A stretch of 8,867 nucleotides of DNA from Flavobacterium sp. GTDB lineage: Bacteria > Bacteroidota > Bacteroidia > Flavobacteriales > Flavobacteriaceae. Shown piece by piece: positions 1 through 6,542 of the stretch (positions are counted from its first letter, which is position 1; the number at the start of each line of letters is the position of its first letter). The DNA is taken from positions 1 to 8,867 of the forward strand of contig JALRGZ010000268.1 of assembly GCA_023253295.1 (NCBI GenBank), given 5' to 3'. The position numbers were made by a program, and so were the translations under genes. The notes beneath the pieces are model-generated. The model was not told the DNA's origin and made no database searches. It saw only the letters and a list, made by a program, of their open reading frames with translations.

Positions 1-1
1 T

Positions 2-76
2 GCTAACTGGGAAGAAGGAAAAGAAGCTATGACTGCTGACAGAAATAGTACTGCTGCTTACTTAAGCGCTAACTAA
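2..76 (+). CDS. 2-Cys peroxiredoxin (AhpC/TSA type), C-terminal fragment
   Basis: This is the last 24 codons of a gene that begins before the window, ending in TAA. The readable tail starts ANWEEGKEAM and ends AAYLSAN. It matches the C-terminal arm of typical 2-Cys peroxiredoxins, where the resolving cysteine sits in a CPxxW context. Base 1 is the last base of the codon before Ala, so the Pro and resolving Cys codons would lie just outside the window. These enzymes reduce hydrogen peroxide and organic peroxides in the cytoplasm and are recycled by thioredoxin or AhpF. A thioredoxin gene follows at once and a second peroxidase (tpx) lies about 1 kb downstream, which supports the assignment. 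Only the tail is visible, so the subfamily remains open. Confidence 0.8.
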   Translation, partial: ANWEEGKEAMTADRNSTAAYLSAN

Positions 77-99
77 GAAGTCAAATTTCCAAATAGTAA

Positions 100-137
100 A
101 AATTCCAAATTCCAATTTTGGGATTTGGAGTTTTTTT
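100..137 (+). terminator. Intrinsic terminator after the peroxiredoxin gene
   Basis: The left arm at 100-113 pairs with 121-133 across a 7-nt loop (114-120). The stem has about 13 pairs, with one bulged T at 110 and one G-T wobble, and runs straight into a seven-T run at 131-137. It begins 24 nt after the peroxiredoxin stop and should separate that gene from the thioredoxin gene. The arms are made of the ttccaaattcc / ggatttgg words that recur in this spacer. Confidence 0.7.
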
Positions 138-235
138 AAAAAAATAATTAACATTCCAAAAATTAAAATGTACTGAATTCAATCGTAAGATTTTGAATTT
201 GGGATTTACAGCTATTGGAATTTAAATCAAAAGAT

Positions 236-544
236 ATGTTGATAGAATTAAACGAAGATACTTTGGCCAATTTAGTGGCTCAAAACGAGAAAGTAGTTGT
301 TCAATTTTCTGCTTCATGGTGTGGTAATTGCCGAATTATGAAACCAAAATTCAAAAAATTAGCTACCGAAAATGAAGCTATAACTTTTGTTGTGGTTGAT
401 GCGGAAAATGCACCTGAATCAAGAAAATTAGCGAATGTGAGTAATTTGCCAACTTTTGCCACTTTTGTAAATGGAAATTTGGTAAACGAAACACAAACAA
501 ACAAGCAAGAAGTGTTAATTGATTTGGTAAACGAAATTGCTTAA
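236..544 (+). CDS. Thioredoxin-family protein with WCGNC active site
   Basis: The product is a 102-residue, single-domain cytoplasmic thioredoxin-fold protein with no signal peptide, close to the usual thioredoxin length of 105-110. The redox motif is W28-C29-G30-N31-C32 instead of the classic WCGPC. The expected cis-proline is P72 in the NLPTF stretch, and the VVVD strand (52-55) and AxWC strand fit the fold. I chose ATG 236 over the in-frame TTG at 215: the protein then begins MLIELNEDTL, where family members normally start, and the seven extra residues look like translated spacer. It sits between a 2-Cys peroxiredoxin and the small protein and tpx genes, so reducing peroxiredoxins is the likely role (inferred). 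Replacing Pro with Asn between the cysteines usually shifts the redox potential, so it may not be the general thioredoxin. Confidence 0.9.
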   Translation: MLIELNEDTLANLVAQNEKVVVQFSASWCGNCRIMKPKFKKLATENEAITFVVVDAENAPESRKLANVSNLPTFATFVNGNLVNETQTNKQEVLIDLVNEIA

Positions 545-546
545 AA

Positions 547-622
547 GTTTATAGTTTGTTGTTTCTAGTTTATGGTTCACCCAAAAACTTCAACAACAAA
601 CCACTAACAATAAACCATAAAC
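547..622 (+). repeat. Imperfect inverted repeat between thioredoxin and small-protein genes
   Basis: Two 31-nt arms, 547-577 and 592-622, are reverse complements at 24 of 31 positions, with one further possible G-U pair. A 14-nt loop (578-591) separates them. The arms are built from variants of gtttatrgtttgttgtt. No T-run follows, so it does not look like a terminator. The right arm ends 4 nt before the next ATG, so the folded RNA could affect translation of the downstream gene or mRNA stability. It could also be one copy of a dispersed intergenic repeat; this window alone cannot tell. Confidence 0.55.
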
Positions 623-626
623 CTAA

Positions 627-884
627 ATGAAATTACCTGTAATCAAACAACTGACACAGTTTATTGAAGAGAACGATCAAGATTATATCATCGAAACTAT
701 TGAAGTATTAGAAGCATTAACAGAGGTTTCTTCACTTAAAGACGAAGAACTAGATGTTATTGGTGAATTAATTTCAAATATGTACGGTGCACTTGAAGTA
801 CACAAATTAATTAAAGACGGAACCGATAAAAAAGAAGCATTAAATACTTTTATGAAAAGAGTATTGGGTTCCATCGACAAATAA
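627..884 (+). CDS. Small conserved helical protein, resembles DUF6952
   Basis: The product is 85 residues, with no signal peptide, membrane segment or cysteine. It is rich in Glu, Lys, Ile and Leu and looks almost wholly alpha-helical: helix-forming stretches at about 4-15, 18-32, 37-58 and 68-83 are broken by short polar turns. It reads like the DUF6952 family of small Bacteroidota proteins; that name comes from memory of similar sequences, not from a search. Its function is unknown. It starts 82 nt after the thioredoxin stop and is followed by a terminator, so it is probably co-transcribed with the thioredoxin gene. With peroxidase genes on both sides, a link to thiol-redox or peroxide metabolism is the reasonable guess, but nothing in the sequence shows catalysis. 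Start ATG 627 is the only sensible start. Confidence 0.8.
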   Translation: MKLPVIKQLTQFIEENDQDYIIETIEVLEALTEVSSLKDEELDVIGELISNMYGALEVHKLIKDGTDKKEALNTFMKRVLGSIDK

Positions 885-911
885 TACATTTTAAACCCTA
901 AAAAAAGCACT

Positions 912-941
912 AAAATGCATCATTATTGATTGCATTTTTTT
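912..941 (+). terminator. Intrinsic terminator after the small protein gene
   Basis: The stem 912-922 pairs with 927-938 (aaaatgcatca against tgattgcatttt, with one bulged T at 930) around a 4-nt loop. The T-run extends to 941. It lies 27 nt after the stop codon of the 85-residue protein and marks the end of the thioredoxin/small-protein unit before the tpx promoter. Confidence 0.6.
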
Positions 942-1038
942 GCGTTTACCCCTATTTCTCCCATTTTCACTGCATTAAAAAACCTTCCTTCCTGATTTAA
1001 AATCTTTCATCAGAATCCCAATTCTTAAATAATTTTCA

Positions 1039-1046
1039 TACTTTTG
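1039..1046 (+). promoter_or_regulatory. Bacteroidota-type -7 promoter box upstream of tpx
   Basis: The octamer tacttttg matches the Bacteroidota sigma-ABfr -7 consensus TAnnTTTG exactly. It ends 21 nt before the chosen ATG of tpx, which implies a very short leader. No clear TTTG/TTG -33 element is seen 17-23 nt upstream, so the site is either weak or activator-dependent. It follows a terminator and precedes the six-gene series, where a promoter is expected. Confidence 0.5.
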
Positions 1047-1067
1047 AACCTCATTAAAAAATTAATT

Positions 1068-1565
1068 ATGGCTTCAATTACATTAGGAGGAAATCCAATA
1101 AACACTGCAGGAGAATTACCAAAAGTAGGTTCTAAACTTGCCGATTTTAAATTAGTAAAAAACGATCTTTCTGTAGCTTCTTTAAGCGATTTTAGTGGTA
1201 AAAAATTAGTTTTAAATATTTTTCCAAGTATCGATACAGGAACTTGTGCTACTTCAGTAAGAAAATTCAATGAAGCTGCTGCTAATTTAGAAAATACTGT
1301 TGTTTTATGTATTTCAAGAGATTTACCTTTTGCTCAAAAACGTTTTTGTGGTGCTGAAGGAATTGAAAATGTAGTAAATTTATCTGATTTTCAAGATGGA
1401 AGTTTCGGGAAAACTAATGGATTAGAAATTATTGACGGTCCATTAAAAGGATTACACTCAAGAGTATTAATTGTTACTGATGCTGAGGGTACCGTTTTAC
1501 ACACAGAACAAGTTGCGGAAATTGCAAATGAACCTAATTACGAAACTGCTTTAGCAGTACTATAA
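1068..1565 (+). CDS. tpx: Thiol peroxidase Tpx (atypical 2-Cys peroxiredoxin)
   Basis: The product is 165 residues, the usual Tpx length. The peroxidatic cysteine is C60 in the family signature around SIDTGTC, followed by SVRKFN. The resolving cysteine is C94 in DLPFAQKRFCGAEG, as in E. coli Tpx (C61/C95). T57 and R132 fit the catalytic Thr and Arg of the peroxiredoxin site. An extra cysteine, C81, lies in VVLCISRD. The enzyme reduces peroxides, with a preference for alkyl hydroperoxides in characterised members, forms an intramolecular disulfide, and is reduced by thioredoxin. ATG 1068 is preferred to the in-frame TTG at 1044, because the TTG overlaps the -7 promoter box and the family starts at about MASITLGGNP. 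It is the first gene of a compact series; dgkA starts 10 nt after its stop. Confidence 0.96.
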   Translation: MASITLGGNPINTAGELPKVGSKLADFKLVKNDLSVASLSDFSGKKLVLNIFPSIDTGTCATSVRKFNEAAANLENTVVLCISRDLPFAQKRFCGAEGIENVVNLSDFQDGSFGKTNGLEIIDGPLKGLHSRVLIVTDAEGTVLHTEQVAEIANEPNYETALAVL

Positions 1566-1575
1566 TATTGATTTA

Positions 1576-1950
1576 ATGGCATTTCAAAAAGACAATACCT
1601 TTGTTACTGGTAGATTTAAAAGTGTTGGCTTCGCTGTAAAAGGCGCATTCAAACTTGTTACAACCGAACACAGTGTCATGGTCCAATCTTCTATTGGAGT
1701 TATTTTGACTGTAGCAGGTTTTATTATCGGATTAAATCAAACGGAGTGGTTATTTCAAACTTTTGCTATTGGATTAGTTTTAAGCATTGAAGGATTAAAT
1801 ACTGCGGTTGAAAAAATTGCCGATTTTATTCATCCGGATTACCACGAAAGAATTGGTTTTATTAAAGATATCGCTGCCGGAGCTGTTTCTTTTGCAGCAT
1901 TGACAGCTATTATAATTGGTTTAATTATATACGTACCTCACTTTATTTAA
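1576..1950 (+). CDS. dgkA: Diacylglycerol kinase / undecaprenol kinase, DgkA family
   Basis: The product is a 124-residue inner-membrane protein with three predicted membrane helices at about 37-52, 57-75 and 100-120, and an N-terminal amphipathic stretch, as in trimeric DgkA. The signature E72-G-L-N75-T-A-V-E79 matches the catalytic ExxNTAxE motif of E. coli DgkA (E69, N72, E76). K97-D98 correspond to K94-D95, and E31 fits E. coli E28. The enzyme phosphorylates a membrane lipid alcohol with ATP. In E. coli this recycles diacylglycerol from phosphoglycerol transfer; in Gram-positive relatives the substrate is undecaprenol. The sequence does not decide which applies here. It lies 10 nt after tpx and 21 nt before ftsK, so it is probably co-transcribed with both. 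Confidence 0.93.
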   Translation: MAFQKDNTFVTGRFKSVGFAVKGAFKLVTTEHSVMVQSSIGVILTVAGFIIGLNQTEWLFQTFAIGLVLSIEGLNTAVEKIADFIHPDYHERIGFIKDIAAGAVSFAALTAIIIGLIIYVPHFI

Positions 1951-1971
1951 GAGGTTTAGTTAATTTATAGA

Positions 1972-4425
1972 ATGGCAAAAACAACAAAAAAAGAGACTTT
2001 AGATTCGAAAGATAATTCCAAAGCTAAAGTTTTAAAGTCTTGGGAAATGTCTAAACAGCATAAAACTATTTTAGGCTGCCTACTCGTCTTATTTTCTATT
2101 GCTTTATTAGTTGCTTTTGTTTCTTTCTATATTTATGGACAAGAAGACCAAAGTGCTGTTCTGGAATTATCAAACAGAACTGAAATAGTAAAAAATTGGC
2201 TGGGTAAGTTTGGTGCTTACCTAGCCGATTTATTTGTTTACAAAGGCTTCGGACTCGCATCATTCCTATTGGTCCGTTTATTATTCTTAAGCGGAATCTT
2301 TTTAATTCTTGGTTTATCAAGCCGAAAACTAAAAAACATCTGGTTTTGGGATTTATTTGTAATGATTAATTTATCGGTACTGTTTGGCTTTTTTGCTTCT
2401 TCATTACCCGAATTAGGCGGTACAATTGGTTTCGAACTAAATTTATTTCTGCAAGATTACATTGGAAAAACAGGTACATTATTACTATTAATCTTTGGAT
2501 TGATTGTTTATGTTATTTTCAAAATGAAATTATCTCCCGAAAAGATTCAATCTTTTTTTGAAAACAAGAGAAAAGACTCAACTCCAATTGAAAATAATAT
2601 TGTAACACCTAAAACAGACAATGCTTACAATCTTGAGGAATTTGCAATAAAGGAAGAAGAGGAAGAAATAAAAGAAGAACCTATAGTCGAAAAAATCCCT
2701 GAGTTCAAACCTTCTCAATTCGAAATTAATAAAGAAGCGTTAAAACCAACTATTAGTCATGCTTCAGAAATTAATTTAAACCCAATTTCTAAACCTGCTG
2801 TTGAAAACGCTTCTACTATTATTAATCCTATAAATGAGGATTTTGTAATCGAAGCTGCTGAAGAAGAAGAAGTAATTGAAGAAAATTTAGCCGCTCGCTT
2901 GGTTTCTGATTTTGGTTTATTTGATCCAACATTAGATTTATCGAATTACAAATTCCCAACTATTGATTTACTAAAAGAATATTCAACAGGTGGAATAACC
3001 ATTAACCAGGAGGAATTAGAAGAAAATAAAAATCGAATTGTCGATACCCTACGCAATTATAAAATCGAAATTGCTCAAATTAAAGCAACCGTAGGACCAT
3101 CGGTAACCTTATACGAAATTGTCCCTGAAGCCGGTATCCGTATTTCTAAAATTAAGAGTTTAGAAGATGATATTGCGCTTTCACTTTCGGCTCTTGGAAT
3201 TCGTATCATTGCTCCTATTCCCGGAAAAGGAACCATTGGTATTGAAGTTCCAAACAAGACTCCAACTATGGTTTCTATGAAAAGTGTTATTGGTTCGACC
3301 AAGTTTCAAGAAGCCGAAATGGAATTACCTGTGGCGCTTGGAAAAACAATTTCAAACGAAACCTTCGTTGTTGATTTAGCTAAAATGCCTCACCTTTTGA
3401 TGGCTGGAGCTACCGGACAAGGAAAATCGGTTGGATTGAATGCAGTTTTAACTTCTTTATTATATAAAAAACATCCTGCCGAAGTAAAATTTGTTTTAGT
3501 TGACCCCAAAAAAGTAGAACTTACTTTATTCAATAAAATAGAACGACATTATCTGGCTAAACTTCCTGATGTGGAAGATGCAATCATTACAGATAATGCC
3601 AAAGTTATCAATACATTGAATTCACTTTGTGTGGAAATGGACAATCGTTACTCATTATTGAAAGACGCCATGGTTCGTAACATCAAAGAATACAATGAAA
3701 AATTTAAATCGCGTAAATTAAATCCTGAAAATGGGCACCGTTTTTTACCTTATATCATACTAGTAGTCGATGAGTTTGCCGACTTAATTATGACTGCCGG
3801 TAAAGAGGTAGAAGTTCCTATTGCTCGTTTGGCGCAATTAGCCCGTGCCATTGGAATTCACTTAATTATCGCTACCCAACGACCATCGGTTAATGTAATT
3901 ACAGGTTTAATTAAAGCCAACTTCCCTGCTAGGATTGCCTTTAGAGTAACCTCTAAAATTGATTCCAGAACTATTTTAGATACTCAGGGAGCCGATCAAT
4001 TAATTGGACGTGGAGATTTATTATACACTAATGGAAATGACGTGGTGCGTGTACAATGTGCCTTTATCGACACTCCTGAAGTAGAAAAAATCACTGATTT
4101 TATTGGTTCGCAAAAGGCTTACGCTACCGCTTACCTACTTCCTGAGTATGTAGGGGAAGAAAATGGCATTAATCTTGATATTGATATTTCTGAAAGAGAT
4201 ACATTGTTTAGAGAAGCAGCAGAAATTATTGTAAATGCGCAACAAGGTTCGGCCTCTTTGCTACAGCGAAAACTAAAATTAGGTTACAACAGAGCCGGCC
4301 GATTAATTGATCAATTAGAAGCAGCCGGTATTGTAGGTCCTTTTGAGGGAAGTAAAGCTCGTGCTGTTAACATCCTAGACATGCAAGCTCTTGATCAATT
4401 TTTTAATAATGAAGAAAATAATTAA
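1972..4425 (+). CDS. ftsK: DNA translocase FtsK/SpoIIIE
   Basis: The product is an 817-residue septal DNA pump that moves chromosome termini apart and, in well-studied members, activates XerCD at dif. Four membrane helices lie at about 33-55, 92-115, 124-143 and 167-184. They are followed by a short low-complexity linker (about 190-315) with two acidic runs near 222-240 and 293-305. The motor alpha domain spans about 325-440 and the RecA-like beta domain about 445-735. Walker A is GATGQGKS at 479-486 (K485), and Walker B is ILVVDEFADL ending at L605 (D600, E601). The C-terminal gamma winged helix covers about 742-800, with the LLQRKLKLGYNRAGRLID core that reads KOPS-type polarity sequences in this family. 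It is shorter than the 1329-residue E. coli FtsK because the linker is small. The lolA-like gene starts 8 nt downstream. Confidence 0.97.
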   Translation: MAKTTKKETLDSKDNSKAKVLKSWEMSKQHKTILGCLLVLFSIALLVAFVSFYIYGQEDQSAVLELSNRTEIVKNWLGKFGAYLADLFVYKGFGLASFLLVRLLFLSGIFLILGLSSRKLKNIWFWDLFVMINLSVLFGFFASSLPELGGTIGFELNLFLQDYIGKTGTLLLLIFGLIVYVIFKMKLSPEKIQSFFENKRKDSTPIENNIVTPKTDNAYNLEEFAIKEEEEEIKEEPIVEKIPEFKPSQFEINKEALKPTISHASEINLNPISKPAVENASTIINPINEDFVIEAAEEEEVIEENLAARLVSDFGLFDPTLDLSNYKFPTIDLLKEYSTGGITINQEELEENKNRIVDTLRNYKIEIAQIKATVGPSVTLYEIVPEAGIRISKIKSLEDDIALSLSALGIRIIAPIPGKGTIGIEVPNKTPTMVSMKSVIGSTKFQEAEMELPVALGKTISNETFVVDLAKMPHLLMAGATGQGKSVGLNAVLTSLLYKKHPAEVKFVLVDPKKVELTLFNKIERHYLAKLPDVEDAIITDNAKVINTLNSLCVEMDNRYSLLKDAMVRNIKEYNEKFKSRKLNPENGHRFLPYIILVVDEFADLIMTAGKEVEVPIARLAQLARAIGIHLIIATQRPSVNVITGLIKANFPARIAFRVTSKIDSRTILDTQGADQLIGRGDLLYTNGNDVVRVQCAFIDTPEVEKITDFIGSQKAYATAYLLPEYVGEENGINLDIDISERDTLFREAAEIIVNAQQGSASLLQRKLKLGYNRAGRLIDQLEAAGIVGPFEGSKARAVNILDMQALDQFFNNEENN

Positions 4426-4433
4426 TTAACACA

Positions 4434-5075
4434 ATGAAAAAGTTTATTCAATTTACATTTATTTTACTAATTTCTTTTGCTACGCAAGCACAAGACAAAA
4501 AAGCCAAAAGCCTTTTAGATCAAGTTACTGCTAAAGTAAAAAGTTATGATAATATCGTAATTGACTTTAAATACTCCCTAAACAATAGTAAAGAGAACAT
4601 CAATCAAGACAGCAAAGGAAATGTAACTTTAAAAGGCAATCAATATGTATTGAATTTCATGGGAATGACTAAAATATTCGATGGAAAAAAAACATATACT
4701 ATTGTTCCTGAAGACGAAGAGATAAACATCTCCACGGTGGACGAAAAAGACGACAATGCTGTGACTCCTTCTAAAATGCTTACCTTTTTTAACAGTGGTT
4801 ATAAATACTCTATGGACATTTTACAAAATGTAAGAGGACGTAAAATCCAATACATCAAACTAATCCCTACCAACGCTAAAGATCAAAGAAAAGAAATCTT
4901 ATTAGGGATTGATGTACAAACAAAACACATTTACAATTTAATTGAAACTGGAAAAAAAGGAACTAAAACAACTTTAACCGTTAATTCTTTTAAAACCAAC
5001 CAGCCTTTATCAAAAAATCAATTTACCTTTGTAGCTAATAAATATCCTAATTACTACATCAATAAATTAGATTAA
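4434..5075 (+). CDS. lolA: LolA-like outer-membrane lipoprotein carrier, periplasmic
   Basis: The product is 213 residues. An N-terminal signal peptide (KK at 2-3, hydrophobic 7-16, likely cleavage after TQA at 17-19) sends it to the periplasm; no lipobox cysteine is present. The mature part has the alternating beta-strand pattern of the LolA/LolB fold: KSYDNIVIDFKY at 36-47, KGNVTLKGNQYVLNF at 61-75, the FDGKKTYTIVPEDEE strand pair at 82-96, and the late IDVQTKHIYNLIE strands. LolA shuttles lipoproteins from the LolCDE transporter to the outer membrane. Assignment rests on fold-like features and Bacteroidota family knowledge, because LolA is weakly conserved in sequence. The next gene, an LptF/G-type permease, starts 8 nt downstream, which makes an envelope transport role fitting. 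A LolA-like protein of another specialty remains possible. Confidence 0.85.
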   Translation: MKKFIQFTFILLISFATQAQDKKAKSLLDQVTAKVKSYDNIVIDFKYSLNNSKENINQDSKGNVTLKGNQYVLNFMGMTKIFDGKKTYTIVPEDEEINISTVDEKDDNAVTPSKMLTFFNSGYKYSMDILQNVRGRKIQYIKLIPTNAKDQRKEILLGIDVQTKHIYNLIETGKKGTKTTLTVNSFKTNQPLSKNQFTFVANKYPNYYINKLD

Positions 5076-5083
5076 TCCTCTAC

Positions 5084-6541
5084 GTGAAAATTCTCGATAA
5101 ATACTTATTAAAAACATTCCTGATTACATTTACCACGGTATTTGTAATCTTGTTTTTTATATTCATCCTTCAAACTATTTGGCTCTTTATTGCTGAGCTG
5201 GCAGGAAAAGACTTAGACATAACTTTAATTCTTAAGTTCTTACTCTTTTCCATGCCAAGAATTGTTCCCTTAGTATTACCGCTATCGGTACTCTTATCCT
5301 CTATCATGACTTTTGGTAATCTTGCTGAAAATTATGAATTTGCTGCAATGAAATCTTCAGGAATCTCTTTACAAAGAGCTATGAGAGGACTTACTATATT
5401 CATTGTATTTCTTAGTGTTATTGCCTTCTTTTTTGCCAATAATGTCATTCCTTATGCGGAATATAAATTCATTAATTTCCGTAAAAACATTGCTCAGTTA
5501 AAACCTGCCATGGCTATTACCGAAGGGCAATTTAGCGATGTAGGCTTTTATAATATCAAAGTCAATAAAAAATCTGGAGAAAACGGAAACAAATTATCAG
5601 GAATTACAATTCATAAAAAATCTATTGCCGGAGACGGTAGTAAAACCGTAATTAAAGCAAAAAATGGAGAACTAATTAGTAGTGAAAAATCAAGTATTCT
5701 GCAATTAGTTTTAAACAATGGAAATTACTACGAAGATATTACTCCAAAAAAATATACCGACAGAAAGAAATACCCCTTTGCAAAGAGTTCTTTTAAAAAA
5801 TACACAATCAACATTGATTTATCTCAATTAAACAATGTGGATGTTGATAAAGAAAAAGTAAGCAATTCCAATACCATGCTTACAGCAAACGAATTAAACT
5901 ATACTTTAGATTCGCTCAACAAAAACTACAAAACTGAAATAGCTTCTTATACCGAAAATATCAATCAAAGAACCGTTATCGAAAACAAAACGTATAACAA
6001 CTTTTCTAATTTAGACAGTCTCAAAAAGAAAAAAGCACTACCTAATAATATCTTATCTTTATATGACAATACTAAAAAATCAGAAATTCTAAGAACAGCC
6101 AGTAGTAATCTCAGTAGCATTGGTTACAGCATTGATGGAAGCCGAAGTAATTTAGAAGCCAAAAGAAAAAACATTAACAGCCATTTAATAGCCTTATATG
6201 ACAAATTTGTAATTGCTTATGGTTGTTTAATGATGTTCTTTATAGGAGCTCCTTTAGGAGCTATCATTAGAAAAGGCGGACTTGGATTACCTATTATTTT
6301 TGCAGTATTAATCTTTATTGCATTTCACTTTATTAATACTTTTGGAAAAAGATTTGCTCAAGAAAACGGAATGACACCTTTTATGGGTTCCTGGATGTCT
6401 TCTTTTGTTTTAACTCCACTAGCAATATTGTTAACCTATAGAGCAACTAATGATATTGGTTTAATTAACATGGATGTCATTTTAGCTCCTGTTCAAAAAC
6501 TATTTCAAAAACTTATACCCAATAAAAACAAAACTTCCTAA
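5084..6541 (+). CDS. LptF/LptG-family permease (YjgP/YjgQ) with enlarged periplasmic region
   Basis: The product is a 485-residue inner-membrane protein of the LPS-export permease family. LptF and LptG form the membrane part of the LptB2FG transporter, which extracts LPS and passes it to LptC. Three N-terminal helices lie at about 11-38, 55-79 and 101-120, with the typical opening ILDKYLLKTF. The EFAAMKSSGIS coupling segment is at 85-95. A periplasmic beta-rich (jellyroll) region spans about 140-250, and three C-terminal helices lie at about 373-394, 402-420 and 433-452. E. coli LptF and LptG are about 360 residues; here about 110 extra hydrophilic residues (roughly 255-368) precede helix 4. 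Translation begins at GTG (5084), needed to include the conserved N-terminus. It is not paired with a second family member here, so I do not choose between LptF and LptG. The stop is 1 nt from ribB. Confidence 0.9.
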   Translation: MKILDKYLLKTFLITFTTVFVILFFIFILQTIWLFIAELAGKDLDITLILKFLLFSMPRIVPLVLPLSVLLSSIMTFGNLAENYEFAAMKSSGISLQRAMRGLTIFIVFLSVIAFFFANNVIPYAEYKFINFRKNIAQLKPAMAITEGQFSDVGFYNIKVNKKSGENGNKLSGITIHKKSIAGDGSKTVIKAKNGELISSEKSSILQLVLNNGNYYEDITPKKYTDRKKYPFAKSSFKKYTINIDLSQLNNVDVDKEKVSNSNTMLTANELNYTLDSLNKNYKTEIASYTENINQRTVIENKTYNNFSNLDSLKKKKALPNNILSLYDNTKKSEILRTASSNLSSIGYSIDGSRSNLEAKRKNINSHLIALYDKFVIAYGCLMMFFIGAPLGAIIRKGGLGLPIIFAVLIFIAFHFINTFGKRFAQENGMTPFMGSWMSSFVLTPLAILLTYRATNDIGLINMDVILAPVQKLFQKLIPNKNKTS

Positions 6542-6542
6542 A

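Noticed and set aside
187..195. taagattttg as a promoter box for the thioredoxin gene
   Set aside because: It has the wrong spacing within the box (TA, four bases, TTTG) and no supporting -33 element, so I did not call it.
215..235. Alternative TTG start that extends the thioredoxin by seven residues
   Set aside because: The added residues come from the repeat-rich spacer, and family members begin near the ATG at 236.
1044..1067. Alternative TTG start that extends Tpx by eight residues
   Set aside because: It lies inside the TAnnTTTG promoter box, and the Tpx family begins at about the ATG at 1068.
301..1270. Minus-strand open frames opposite the thioredoxin, small-protein and tpx genes (301-504, 683-910, 1025-1270)
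   Set aside because: They are antisense to well-supported genes, have no recognisable domains, and cross promoter or terminator elements.
2096..3302. Minus-strand open frames inside ftsK (2096-2320 and 3075-3302)
   Set aside because: They are antisense to conserved FtsK membrane and motor coding sequence and have low-complexity or unrecognisable translations.
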